A stretch of DNA of 64,000 nucleotides. Source: Amycolatopsis thermoflava N1165. GTDB lineage: Bacteria; Actinomycetota; Actinomycetes; Mycobacteriales; Pseudonocardiaceae. Under the pieces are notes generated by a model that did not search any database, was not told where the DNA came from, and saw only the letters and a program-made list of their open reading frames with translations. The stretch spans positions 857,731 to 921,730 of the forward strand of contig NZ_KI421511.1 in the NCBI RefSeq assembly GCF_000473265.1, read 5' to 3'. Shown here in pieces: positions 7,729 to 15,068 of this stretch (positions are counted from its first letter, which is position 1; every line of letters starts with the position of its first letter). The position numbers were made by a program, and so were the translations under genes.

Positions 7729-8760
7729 TCACCCCCGCTCGCTGACCGCCGCCAGCGTCGCGCTCGCCCGGCGGACCGGGACCAGGCGGTGGCTCGGCAG
7801 CAGCCCCGCGACGAACGCGTAATCCTGCCGCAGCTCCTCGTCCGCCTCCCGCCACCAGGTGGCGATGTCGTGCCAGCCCGGCGCCGCCAGCGAGCCCCCG
7901 AACTGGCGCACCGACAGCGAAGCGCACAGCGTCGCGAACCGGACCCGTTCGGCCGGTGTCCATCCGGACAACGTGCCCAGCACGAACGCCGCCGCGAACA
8001 CGTCGCCCGCGCCCGTCGTGTCGATCGCCTCCACCGGTAGCGCCGGGACCGACACCACCTCGCCGCTCGCCCGGTCCGCGGCCACCACACCGTCCGCGCC
8101 GCACGTGATCGCCACCAGCGGCACGTGCCGGAGCAGCTCGCGCAGCGCCGCCTCGACCGTTCGCTGCCCGGTCAGCGCCAGCGCCTCGTCCCGGTTCGGC
8201 AGGAACACGTCGCAGTGTCGCAGCTGGTCCAGCGCCTGCTCGCGGCACGCCGCCGACAGCTCCCACCCGATGTCGGCGAACACCAGCCCGCCCGATTCGC
8301 GCGCGAACCGCAGCCAGTTCTGCTCTTCGGTGCCCAGGTGGACGAAGTAGGCCCGCGCCCGCGGCGGCCGCCCGATCGCGGTGTCCAGCGGCACCGGCCC
8401 GTCGTGGGCGTGGGTCACCATCGTCCGTTCCCCGTCCACCACCAGCGACACCGTCACCGGGGAGTGCCAGCCGGGGAACCGCAGGGACCGTTCCAGGTCC
8501 ACCCCCTCATGCGCGGACAGCACGTCCCAGCAGTAGTCGCCGTAGGCGTCGGTGCCGAACATCGCGGCGAGTGAGGTCGACAGGCCGAGCCGGGACAGGG
8601 CCACCGCGAGGTTCGCGATCCCGCCCGGGCTCGACCCCATCCCCGGCGCGCGCACCTCCGTGCCCAGTGCGGGAAACCCGCGCAGCCCGGTCAGGATGAC
8701 GTCGAAGAACACCGTGCCGGCGCAGAAGACGTCCACCGGCCCGGAAGCCTTGCCCGTCAT
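7729..8760 (-). CDS. PfkB/ribokinase-family carbohydrate or nucleoside kinase
   Basis: A 343-residue PfkB-family kinase. The first signature is GSSPGGIANLAVALSRLG near residues 42-60 and the second is DTTGAGDVFAAAFVLG near residue 240, with the catalytic aspartate in GAGD. It phosphorylates a sugar or nucleoside hydroxyl with ATP; the substrate is not predictable. It begins 7 bp after the stop of the NTF2-like gene on the same strand, so both share the boxed promoter at 9255-9288. Convergent with the GH4 gene. The kinase/6-phosphoglycosidase pairing suggests handling of a sugar or glycoside, but no glycosyltransferase is seen nearby. Confidence 0.9.
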   Translation of the reverse strand: MTGKASGPVDVFCAGTVFFDVILTGLRGFPALGTEVRAPGMGSSPGGIANLAVALSRLGLSTSLAAMFGTDAYGDYCWDVLSAHEGVDLERSLRFPGWHSPVTVSLVVDGERTMVTHAHDGPVPLDTAIGRPPRARAYFVHLGTEEQNWLRFARESGGLVFADIGWELSAACREQALDQLRHCDVFLPNRDEALALTGQRTVEAALRELLRHVPLVAITCGADGVVAADRASGEVVSVPALPVEAIDTTGAGDVFAAAFVLGTLSGWTPAERVRFATLCASLSVRQFGGSLAAPGWHDIATWWREADEELRQDYAFVAGLLPSHRLVPVRRASATLAAVSERG

Positions 8761-8767
8761 GGCGGTG

Positions 8768-9223
8768 TCAGGACGCGCGCCGGGCCGAGGGCACCAGCAG
8801 CAAGTCGTCCCGCGTGATCGAGCGCGACTGCGTGAGCAGCTGCCCGTCGCGCACCACCAGGACGTCGTCGACCAGGCACGTGGGCAGCAACGTCACCGAA
8901 CCGTCCGCGTGCGTGAGGGTCACCAGCGCGTAGTAGGACACCGTCACGGTGTCCTCGCCCGAGGGCTCGATGAGCAGCTTGTCGAACCAGTGCCGGGGCA
9001 CGACACCCTGGTGCTGGGCGAAGTTCGCCCGCAACGACTCCACGATCGCGGCGCGGCCGCGCACGTCGTCGTCGCGCGACGCGTGGTGCATCCGGCCGTC
9101 CTCGGTGAACGTCGCCGCGAACCCTTCGACGTCGGCGGCGTCGAGCAAGCGGATCTGCCGGGCGAAGAAATGCTGCACCTCGGCGTAAACGCGGGCGCGG
9201 TCGGTGACATCGATGTGCGGCAT
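8768..9223 (-). CDS. NTF2-like (SnoaL/ActVI-A-type) protein
   Basis: A 151-residue single-domain protein of the NTF2-like fold: an N-terminal helix pair with QIRLLDAADVEGFAATFTEDGRMHHASRDDDVRGRAAI, then curved beta strands. Members include aromatic-polyketide cyclases (SnoaL), small dioxygenase subunits and ActVI-ORFA. The gene is divergent from the ActIV-like cyclase and has a SARP-type box 65 bp before its start. A role in ring closure or in assisting pyran-ring reduction is therefore plausible. Nothing in the sequence distinguishes catalytic from accessory function. Confidence 0.75.
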   Translation of the reverse strand: MPHIDVTDRARVYAEVQHFFARQIRLLDAADVEGFAATFTEDGRMHHASRDDDVRGRAAIVESLRANFAQHQGVVPRHWFDKLLIEPSGEDTVTVSYYALVTLTHADGSVTLLPTCLVDDVLVVRDGQLLTQSRSITRDDLLLVPSARRAS

Positions 9224-9254
9224 GGGCCCTCCTGGCTCGGTGAATCTCCGGCCG

Positions 9255-9288
9255 AGCCTGGCCGCGCCGCCTGGAGGCTCGCTGGAGG
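9255..9288 (-). promoter_or_regulatory. SARP-type box and -10 for the NTF2-like/kinase operon
   Basis: On the minus strand CCTCCAG-CGAG-CCTCCAG (9288 to 9271) is a perfect 7-bp direct repeat with an 11-bp period. After 10 bp comes the -10-like CAGGCT (9260-9255). Its orientation fits the minus-strand gene starting at 9223. This is the clearest example of the box in the window. Confidence 0.7.
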
Positions 9289-9396
9289 CGTGGTCGATGA
9301 GACCATCCGGCGACTGCAGCTTCCTTCGACCGCGATTCGACCACCCGCTGCGAACCTGCCCTGGTGTGGAAGGGATCCACCGGATCGGAGAGTGCC

Positions 9397-10308
9397 GTGA
9401 CCGCCACTTCGGAACGTCTCGGGCAGATCGAACAGGTCGCCGAGGGCGTGTACGCCTACGTCCAGCCCGACGGCGGCTGGTGCGTCAACAACGCCGGGGT
9501 CGTCGTCTCCGGCGGGGAGTCCGCGGTCATCGACACCGCGGCGACCGAACGGCGCGCGCTGGGACTCAGGGCCGCGGCTTCGGGCGTGGGCGCAGGCAGG
9601 CCGTCGGTGCTCGTCAACACCCACCACCACAGCGACCACACCTTCGGCAACGTGTTCTTCGCGCCGGAGACGTTGATCGTGGCGAACGAGCCGACCCGCG
9701 CCGGGATCATCGAGAACGGCCTGAACCTGCAACAACTGTGGCGTGACGTGGAGTGGGGCGCGGTCGGCGTGCGGCCCCCGGTCGTCACCTTCGAGGAGTC
9801 GCTGACCGTGCGGATCGGCGATCTGCGGCTGGAGCTGATCACCGTCGGCCCGGCGCACACGGTCGCCGACACCGTGGTGTGGATCCCGCAGCGGCGCGTG
9901 TTGTTCACCGGGGACGTGGTGATGAGCGAGGTCACCCCGTTCACGCTGATGGGCTCGATCAGCGGGTCGGTCGAGGCACTGGAGGCGTTGCGGCGCCTGG
10001 ATCCCGCGGTCGTCGTGCCGGGGCACGGCCCGGTCGCCGGACCGGAGGTCATCGACGCGAACCTGGCCTACTTCCACCGGATCCGTGACCTGGTCGCCGG
10101 CGCCGCCGGGCGCACGCCCCTGGAGATCGCGGCCGCCGCCGGGGCGGGCCCGTTCGCCGGGTGGCTGGACAGCGAGCGCCTGGTGCCCAACATCCGCCGC
10201 GGCCTGGCCGAGGCCCAGGGGCTCCCGCAAGGGGCGCCCCTGGACATCCTCGAAGCCTTCGGTGAGATGGTCACCTTCAACGGGGCGGCGCCTGCGTGCC
10301 ATGCGTGA
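9397..10308 (+). CDS. metallo-beta-lactamase-fold hydrolase, ActIV-like cyclase/thioesterase
   Basis: A 303-residue metallo-beta-lactamase-fold protein. The metal motif THHHSDH sits near residue 77, followed by a histidine in GPAHTVADTVVW, the aspartate in LFTGDVVM and a late histidine in VVPGHGPV. The GTG at 9397 is preferred because GGAG (9387-9390) lies 6 bp upstream. In actinorhodin biosynthesis ActIV, of this fold, closes the second ring and releases the chain from the ACP. The surrounding Act-like genes make the same job likely here. The 3' end overlaps the convergent ABM gene by 32 bp. The exact cyclisation is inference. Confidence 0.82.
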   Translation: MTATSERLGQIEQVAEGVYAYVQPDGGWCVNNAGVVVSGGESAVIDTAATERRALGLRAAASGVGAGRPSVLVNTHHHSDHTFGNVFFAPETLIVANEPTRAGIIENGLNLQQLWRDVEWGAVGVRPPVVTFEESLTVRIGDLRLELITVGPAHTVADTVVWIPQRRVLFTGDVVMSEVTPFTLMGSISGSVEALEALRRLDPAVVVPGHGPVAGPEVIDANLAYFHRIRDLVAGAAGRTPLEIAAAAGAGPFAGWLDSERLVPNIRRGLAEAQGLPQGAPLDILEAFGEMVTFNGAAPACHA

Positions 10309-10624
10309 GCGGCACCGACTCACGGGCGGCCAGGGTGGCGAAGAAGTCCGGCGCCACCTCGGTCAGCTCCTTCAGCTCGGCGAACCAGCCGAGCACCTCG
10401 GGGGAGCGCCGGTCGGCGGCGGCCTGGTGCGCGTCCAGGTCCCGCCACTCGGCGAGCATGCAGTACTTCTCGGGGTGCCGGTGCGACTGGAAGAACCGCA
10501 GCCGCACGAACCCGTCCTGCTCGCTCATGTAGGCCGCGATCAGGTCGATGATCTCCCGGAACCGCACCGGGTCCCCGGTGACCGTGATCGGGTTGATCAT
10601 CGTGGTGGTCGTGAACTCACTCAT
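10277..10624 (-). CDS. antibiotic biosynthesis monooxygenase (ABM) domain protein, ActVA-6-like
   Basis: A 115-residue dimeric alpha-beta barrel protein of the ABM family: MINPITVTGDPVRFREIIDLIAAYMSEQDGFVRLRFFQS, then EKYCMLAEWRDLDAHQAA. Cofactor-free ABM enzymes such as ActVA-ORF6 oxidise anthrone-type intermediates to quinones. Its length equals that family. The start overlaps the reductase stop (ATGA 10621-10624), so it is the last gene of a three-gene tailoring operon. Quinone formation is the probable role. Confidence 0.85.
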   Translation of the reverse strand: MSEFTTTTMINPITVTGDPVRFREIIDLIAAYMSEQDGFVRLRFFQSHRHPEKYCMLAEWRDLDAHQAAADRRSPEVLGWFAELKELTEVAPDFFATLAARESVPLTHGTQAPPR

Positions 10625-11559
10625 CGGGCTTCCTCCTCCTCGTCGCGCAGCGCGGCCAGGACCGCCAGCTGGCGGCGGTCCCGTGCGGCGACCCGCTGCT
10701 CGTAGCCGTCCGTGCCGTAGGCGGTCTCGGTCTGGGCGATCAGCTCGGCGATGCCCTCGTCGTCCAGATCCGGCGTGCCCAGCTGCGACCAGCCCGCGGC
10801 GAGCCCGGCGCCGATGTGGCCGAACCACTGCCGGATGCCGCCCGGCCCGCCGCCGAGGTGCAGCGCCTGGAACGGGCCGACCACGGCCCAGCGCGGCCCG
10901 AGCGAACCGGTGATCGCGTCGTCGATGTCGGCCGCGGTGGCCACGCCCTGCTGGACCAGGTGGATGGCCTCCCGCAGCAGGGCGGTCTGCAGCCGGTTCG
11001 CGATGAACCCGGCGATCGGCCGCCGCAGCACCACCGGCGTGCGGCCGAGCGCGGTGAGGAACTCGGTGGTGCGCTCGACGAGTTTCGGCTCGGTGTCCGG
11101 GCCGCCCAGCACCTCGACCAGCGGGATGACGTGCGGTGGGTTGAACGGGTGCGCGACGAGGACCCGGCCGGGCTGCGCGAGCCGCGCGCCGATCGCGTCC
11201 GGCAGCAGCGTCGAGGTGGACGACAGCAGGAGCGCCTCGGCAGGCGCGGCCTGTTCCACCGCCGCGAACAGCTCCTGCTTGTCCGCGAGCCGTTCGCTGA
11301 TGCTCTCCAGCACCACCTCCGCCCTGGTGACCGCCTCGGCGACGTCCGTCGTCACGGTGAGCCGGGCGAGCAGCGCGTCGGCGTCGGCGGCCAGCGCGGG
11401 CGCGTGCAGGCGGATCGCCGCGGTGACCGACTGCGCGGTCTCCGCCCGGCGCACCGCGACCCGGACCCGGTAGCCGGCGTCGGCCAGCAGGGCGGCCCAG
11501 CCCGCGCCGATGGTCCCGCCGCCGAGAACGGCGACGGCCGGGGAGTCAGTCGTGCTCAT
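10621..11559 (-). CDS. 3-hydroxyacyl-CoA dehydrogenase-family reductase, ActVI-1-like
   Basis: A 312-residue NAD(P)-dependent enzyme of the 3-hydroxyacyl-CoA dehydrogenase family. It has the Rossmann motif AVLGGGTIGAGWAALLADAGYRV at the N-terminus, the catalytic histidine and glutamate in AHPFNPPHVIPLVEVLGG near residue 145, and the C-terminal helical dimer domain. The actinorhodin ketoreductase ActVI-ORF1, which sets the C-3 stereocentre before pyran closure, belongs to this family. Here the gene overlaps an ActVA-5-like gene (14 bp) and an ABM gene (4 bp), which supports a tailoring role over fatty-acid degradation. L-gulonate dehydrogenase-like activity cannot be excluded. Confidence 0.85.
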   Translation of the reverse strand: MSTTDSPAVAVLGGGTIGAGWAALLADAGYRVRVAVRRAETAQSVTAAIRLHAPALAADADALLARLTVTTDVAEAVTRAEVVLESISERLADKQELFAAVEQAAPAEALLLSSTSTLLPDAIGARLAQPGRVLVAHPFNPPHVIPLVEVLGGPDTEPKLVERTTEFLTALGRTPVVLRRPIAGFIANRLQTALLREAIHLVQQGVATAADIDDAITGSLGPRWAVVGPFQALHLGGGPGGIRQWFGHIGAGLAAGWSQLGTPDLDDEGIAELIAQTETAYGTDGYEQRVAARDRRQLAVLAALRDEEEEAR

Positions 11560-12646
11560 CAACACTCCTTCTGTCGGTGGACTCTTCGAGAAGCTGGAGC
11601 CACGCCGCTGACGCCTTGTCGAACCGCAGCGCGACGTGGCTGGAGGCGGTGTGCACGTCCCGCCAGAACCGTTGCAGTGGACGGTCCCGGGACTGCCCCG
11701 CGGTACCGGCGGCGGTGACCAGCCGGTCCACGGCACTCACGAGCAAGGACGCGGCGAGCGCGCTGTCGCGCAGGCCGCGTGCCACCTCCGCCGGGCCGGC
11801 GCCGCCCCGGTCGGCGGTGACCGCCACGCGGTGCAGCAGCAGGTCCGCGGCGTCGGTCTCGCCGTCGGCGCGGGCCACGCCCGCCGGGGCTGGGGAACCG
11901 GGTCGCAGGGTGCGGCGGAAGTCGTCGAAGGCGCCGCGCGCGGCGCCCAGCAGGGGAGCGGTGAACGTGAGCCCGCTGATCGCCCGCAGCGGGACCTCGA
12001 AAACCGGGCCCGGGTTGCCTGCGCTGTGGCCCGCGGCGGCGTCGGCGCTGCGGAACACCCGCTGCGGCGGCACGAGCACGTCGTCGAGGATCAGTGTGTG
12101 GCTCGCGGTGCCGCGCATGCCGACGGTGTGCCAGCTGTCCGCGGTCGTGAAGTCCGCGCGCGGCACCGCGACGAACACCGGGCCCCCGTCTTCGGGGCGG
12201 GTGCAGGCCAGCGTCCAGTCCGCCGTGTCGATCCCGCTGGTGTAGGGCCAGCGCCCGCTGACGCGCCAGCCCTCCGGCGTCGACCTGGCCCGGCCACCCG
12301 GCACGAGCGCCGCGGCGACGAGGACGTCCGGCCCCTTGTCCCACAGTTCGGCCTGCCCGTCCTCGGGCAGGTACGCGCCGAGCCTCGCCGAGTAGGCGAA
12401 CAACGAGGCGAGCCACGCCGCGGAGGTGTCGCCCCGGCCCACTTCGGCGACGGCGCGGGTCAGTTCGGCGAAGCCGCCTTCCCCACCGCCCCAGCGGGCG
12501 GGCACGAGGTGGCGGGCGAACCCGGCCGCCACCACGGCTTCCACCGTCTCCGGGCCGACGGCGCGGTGCTCGTCGGCGTGGCCGGCATGCCGCTCGGCGA
12601 CGGCGCGGGCGTGGCCGGCGTCGAGGACGTGGGGGTCGGCTGCCAT
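11546..12646 (-). CDS. acyl-CoA dehydrogenase-fold hydroxylase, ActVA-5-like
   Basis: A 366-residue flavin enzyme of the acyl-CoA dehydrogenase superfamily: ETVEAVVAAGFARHLVPARWGGGEGGF at the N-terminus, then WRVSGRWPYTSGIDTADW and MRGTASHTLILDDVLVPPQRVF in the middle domain. Members such as ActVA-ORF5 use reduced FMN to hydroxylate aromatic polyketides. It heads the operon with the reductase and ABM genes. A GGGAG ribosome site precedes the ATG, and a SARP-type box lies at 12701-12734. A separate flavin reductase (ActVB-like) would be needed, and none is in the window. Confidence 0.83.
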   Translation of the reverse strand: MAADPHVLDAGHARAVAERHAGHADEHRAVGPETVEAVVAAGFARHLVPARWGGGEGGFAELTRAVAEVGRGDTSAAWLASLFAYSARLGAYLPEDGQAELWDKGPDVLVAAALVPGGRARSTPEGWRVSGRWPYTSGIDTADWTLACTRPEDGGPVFVAVPRADFTTADSWHTVGMRGTASHTLILDDVLVPPQRVFRSADAAAGHSAGNPGPVFEVPLRAISGLTFTAPLLGAARGAFDDFRRTLRPGSPAPAGVARADGETDAADLLLHRVAVTADRGGAGPAEVARGLRDSALAASLLVSAVDRLVTAAGTAGQSRDRPLQRFWRDVHTASSHVALRFDKASAAWLQLLEESTDRRSVDEHD

Positions 12647-12670
12647 CCGCGTCTCCCTGGTGTGATCGGG

Positions 12671-12690
12671 GGTTCCGCGACGGCGGAACC
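12671..12690. promoter_or_regulatory. perfect inverted repeat upstream of the hydroxylase operon
   Basis: GGTTCCGC-GACG-GCGGAACC, with 8-bp arms and a 4-bp loop, lies 25 bp before the ATG at 12646. The GGAAC/GTTCC half-sites resemble those of the TetR operator at 13518-13541. It may be a second operator of that regulator, or a leader hairpin. Confidence 0.45.
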
Positions 12691-12700
12691 GGGCACGCCC

Positions 12701-12734
12701 AGGGTGGCGGTGGTGGCTGGAGATCGGGTCGAGC
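12701..12734 (-). promoter_or_regulatory. SARP-type box and -10 for the hydroxylase/reductase/ABM operon
   Basis: On the minus strand GCTCGAC-CCGA-TCTCCAG (12734 to 12717) is a degenerate 11-bp-period repeat with only the second heptamer canonical. Ten bases later is CACCCT (12706-12701) as -10. Orientation and distance to the start at 12646 match the better boxes in the cluster. Confidence 0.45.
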
Positions 12735-12757
12735 GGCGATCGCGCTCGGGGTCAGCC

Positions 12758-12828
12758 CAGCTCTGAGTCAGCTCAGCTCTGAGTCAGCTCAGCTCTGAGT
12801 CAACTCAGCTCTGAGTCAACTCAGCTCG
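12758..12828. repeat. 16-bp tandem repeat, four full units plus a partial
   Basis: The unit CAGCTCTGAGTCAGCT (CAACT in units 3 and 4) starts at 12758, 12774, 12790 and 12806, with a partial copy at 12822. The array covers the last codons and stop of the TetR gene and the spacer behind it. Each junction can form a CTGAG-N4-CTCAG hairpin, so it may also act as a terminator or attenuator. Far too short and spacer-free for CRISPR. Confidence 0.9.
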
Positions 12829-13466
12829 GGGGCGTCCCGGAAGACGAGCTCCGGCCAGGTCGCCGCGCCGCCGGTCAGCGTGGTGGCGCCGGGGGCGGCG
12901 AGCCCGTCCAGGATCACGTCGAGGAACCGCAGCTGCAGCTCGCCGGCCCGGGCCGCGTCGATGCTCGGCGCCGAGCGCAGCTGCGTCAGCAGCAGGTAGA
13001 TGTCGGCGGAGGTGACGCCGTCGCGCAGCGCGCCCTGCCGGTGCGCGGCGTCGACCAGCGCGTCCATCTCGGCGCGCAGACCCGCCACCGCCTCGGCGAT
13101 CTCGCCGCCGTCAACGGAATTGCCGATCAGCACGAACAACGAGCACGAACGCGCCTCGACCATGCAGCGCATGAACCGGCGCAGCGCCGACCAGCCGTCG
13201 GGCTCCTCGTCCCGCGCCGCGCGGGCCTCCTCGGTGGCGCGCCGCATCGCGCCGAGGCACATCTCCCGGAGCAGGTCGGTCTTGCTGGGGTAGCGGCGGT
13301 AGATGCTGCCCATGCCGACGCCGGCCCGGGCGGCCACCGCGGAGACGGGGGCGTCCCAGCCGTGTTCGATGAACACGTCGCGGGCCGCGGCGAGCACGGT
13401 CACGTCGTTGCGTTCCGCCTCGGCGCGCCGGCCACCGGCGGACGGTTTGCGAGCCACGGTTGCCAC
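12816..13466 (-). CDS. TetR-family transcriptional regulator
   Basis: A 216-residue TetR repressor. The helix-turn-helix reads VLAAARDVFIEHGWDAPVSAVAARAGVGMGSIYRRYPSKTDLL (residues 25-68), followed by an all-helical ligand domain. The GTG at 13466 starts 99 bp from the divergent MFS exporter gene. A perfect 9-bp inverted repeat covering the exporter -10 lies between them, the usual layout for a drug-responsive repressor of an efflux pump. The likely inducer is the cluster's own polyketide or an intermediate. The C-terminus ends inside the tandem repeats at 12806-12828, so the tail length may vary between strains. Confidence 0.9.
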   Translation of the reverse strand: MATVARKPSAGGRRAEAERNDVTVLAAARDVFIEHGWDAPVSAVAARAGVGMGSIYRRYPSKTDLLREMCLGAMRRATEEARAARDEEPDGWSALRRFMRCMVEARSCSLFVLIGNSVDGGEIAEAVAGLRAEMDALVDAAHRQGALRDGVTSADIYLLLTQLRSAPSIDAARAGELQLRFLDVILDGLAAPGATTLTGGAATWPELVFRDAPELS

Positions 13467-13490
13467 GCCGCGGAGTCTACAGGAGCGGAT

Positions 13491-13541
13491 CGTTCCGTTC
13501 GATCGACAGCGAGGCATACGGAACGGTATGCTCCGTTCCGT
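13491..13541 (+). promoter_or_regulatory. MFS exporter promoter with TetR operator
   Basis: TCGACA (13503-13508), an 18-bp spacer and TATGCT (13527-13532) form a good sigma-70-like promoter. The -10 is framed exactly by the inverted repeat ACGGAACGG (13518-13526) and CCGTTCCGT (13533-13541), so a bound repressor would block it. A lone half-site CGTTCCGT sits at 13491-13498, nearer the TetR gene. AAGGAG at 13556-13561 is the ribosome site for the GTG at 13566. Confidence 0.75.
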
Positions 13542-13565
13542 TGAATCCTCATCCAAGGAGCTTCC

Positions 13566-14972
13566 GTGACCTCGGAGACCAGTACGTCGTCCCCGCCCGC
13601 ACCGGCCCGCCAGGCGACCGGCCTGATCCTCGCCGTGTGCTGCGCGGCGCAGTTCATGGTCGTGCTCGACGTGTCGATCGTGAACGTCGCGCTGCCCACC
13701 ATCCGCACGAGCCTGGGCTTCGACGCGCCCGGCCTGCAATGGGTGGTCAACGCCTACACGATCGCGTTCGCCGGGTTCCTGCTCCTCGGCGGCAGGCTCG
13801 CCGACCTGTTCGGCAGGCGGCGCACGTTCCTCACCGGCATCGCCGTGTTCACCGCGGCCAGCCTCCTGGGCGGGCTCGCGAACTCCGCGACCCTGCTCGT
13901 CGTCGCCCGGGCGATCCAGGGCCTCGGCGCGGCCGTGGTCGCGCCGGCGACCCTCACCGTGCTGGCCACGACGTTCACCACCCCGGAGACCCGGGCGCGG
14001 GCCTTCGGCATCTGGGGCGGTGTGGTCGGCGCCGGTGGCGCGGTCGGGTCGCTGGCAGGCGGTCTGCTGACGGGTCTGCTGTCGTGGCGGTGGATCCTGT
14101 TCATCAACGTGCCGATCGGCGTGGTGCTGCTCGTGCTCGCCGCCCGCGTGGTGTCCGATGTGGACACGGGGCGGCGCGGGCGCACGCTCGACGTGTGGGG
14201 CGGCCTGTCCGCGACGGTCGGTGTGATGGCACTGGTCTACGGGATCGTCGGCACCGAGGCCCACGGCTGGGCCTCGGTGCACACGCTCGTCGCGCTCGGC
14301 GGCGGTGTGGTGGTCCTCGCCTTCTTCGTGCTCGACCAGGCGCGGCTGGCCAAGGATCCGCTGCTGCCGCTGAGCATCTTCCGGCACCGCAACGTGGTGG
14401 CGGCGAACCTCGTCGTGTTCGCCAGCGGGGCGGCGCTGTTCGCGATGTTCTACTTCCTCACGCTGTTCCTTCAGCAGGTGCTCGCGTACGGGCCGGTCGC
14501 GGCCGGACTGGCCTACCTGCCGCTCGCCGCGGCTCTCACGGTGTCGGCGCGCGGATCGGCGAAACTGCTGCCGAAATGGGGACCGCGGACCCTGCTGCTG
14601 GGCGGGCTCGCGCTGACCGCGATCGGGCTGGGCTGGCTGGCATTGCTGACCACCACGTCGACGTTCGCCGGGGGAGTGCTCGGACCGACGGTCGTCGTCG
14701 GCATCGGGCAGGGCGCGGTGATGGCCTCGGCGACGATGGCCGGGACCGCGGGCCTGCCGATGAACCAGGCCGGTCTCGCGTCCGGGCTGATCAACGCCAC
14801 GCGCCAGCTCGGTGGCGCGATCGGCCTCGCCGCGCTGGCCGCCGTCGCCGCGGGCGCCCGGAGCCCGGAGTCGGGGTATGTGCTGGCACTGGCCATCGCG
14901 GCGATCATCGCGGTGGTGGCGCTCGCCGCCGCGGCGGCCGCTCCGGGGAAGCCGCGGTCCGCGGCCGGGTGA
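13566..14972 (+). CDS. MFS drug exporter, DHA2 (14-TM EmrB/QacA) type
   Basis: A 468-residue integral membrane protein with about 14 hydrophobic helices. The motif FMVVLDVSIVNVALPTI in the first helix and GGRLADLFGRRRTF after the second are hallmarks of the DHA2 drug:proton antiporters. It is divergent from a TetR gene and controlled by the operator at 13518-13541. The best guess is export of, and self-resistance to, the polyketide made by this cluster. It is convergent with the DUF1684 gene, with a strong terminator between. Confidence 0.92.
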   Translation: MTSETSTSSPPAPARQATGLILAVCCAAQFMVVLDVSIVNVALPTIRTSLGFDAPGLQWVVNAYTIAFAGFLLLGGRLADLFGRRRTFLTGIAVFTAASLLGGLANSATLLVVARAIQGLGAAVVAPATLTVLATTFTTPETRARAFGIWGGVVGAGGAVGSLAGGLLTGLLSWRWILFINVPIGVVLLVLAARVVSDVDTGRRGRTLDVWGGLSATVGVMALVYGIVGTEAHGWASVHTLVALGGGVVVLAFFVLDQARLAKDPLLPLSIFRHRNVVAANLVVFASGAALFAMFYFLTLFLQQVLAYGPVAAGLAYLPLAAALTVSARGSAKLLPKWGPRTLLLGGLALTAIGLGWLALLTTTSTFAGGVLGPTVVVGIGQGAVMASATMAGTAGLPMNQAGLASGLINATRQLGGAIGLAALAAVAAGARSPESGYVLALAIAAIIAVVALAAAAAAPGKPRSAAG

Positions 14973-15020
14973 TGCTGGGGGTCGTGGGGCGCCCCGGCGC
15001 CCCACGCACCGCGAAGAAGG

Positions 15021-15055
15021 AAGGGGTGCCTCGTTCGTCGAACGAGGCACCCCTT
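15021..15055. terminator. bidirectional intrinsic terminator
   Basis: A near-perfect palindrome with 17-bp arms (15021-15037 and 15039-15055) around one central base, flanked by A-rich and T-rich ends. It separates the convergent exporter gene and the eight-gene minus-strand PKS operon and can serve both. Confidence 0.88.
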
Positions 15056-15068
15056 CTTGGCAAGCGGC

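Noticed and set aside
12758-12828. Possible CRISPR array
   Set aside because: Repeat units are 16 bp and directly abutting, with no spacers and no cas genes; it is a simple tandem repeat.
12816-15050. A 744-codon minus-strand frame that includes the TetR gene and runs across the MFS gene
   Set aside because: Only the last 216 codons are a real protein; the rest is antisense to the exporter. The GTG at 13466 fits the TetR N-terminus.
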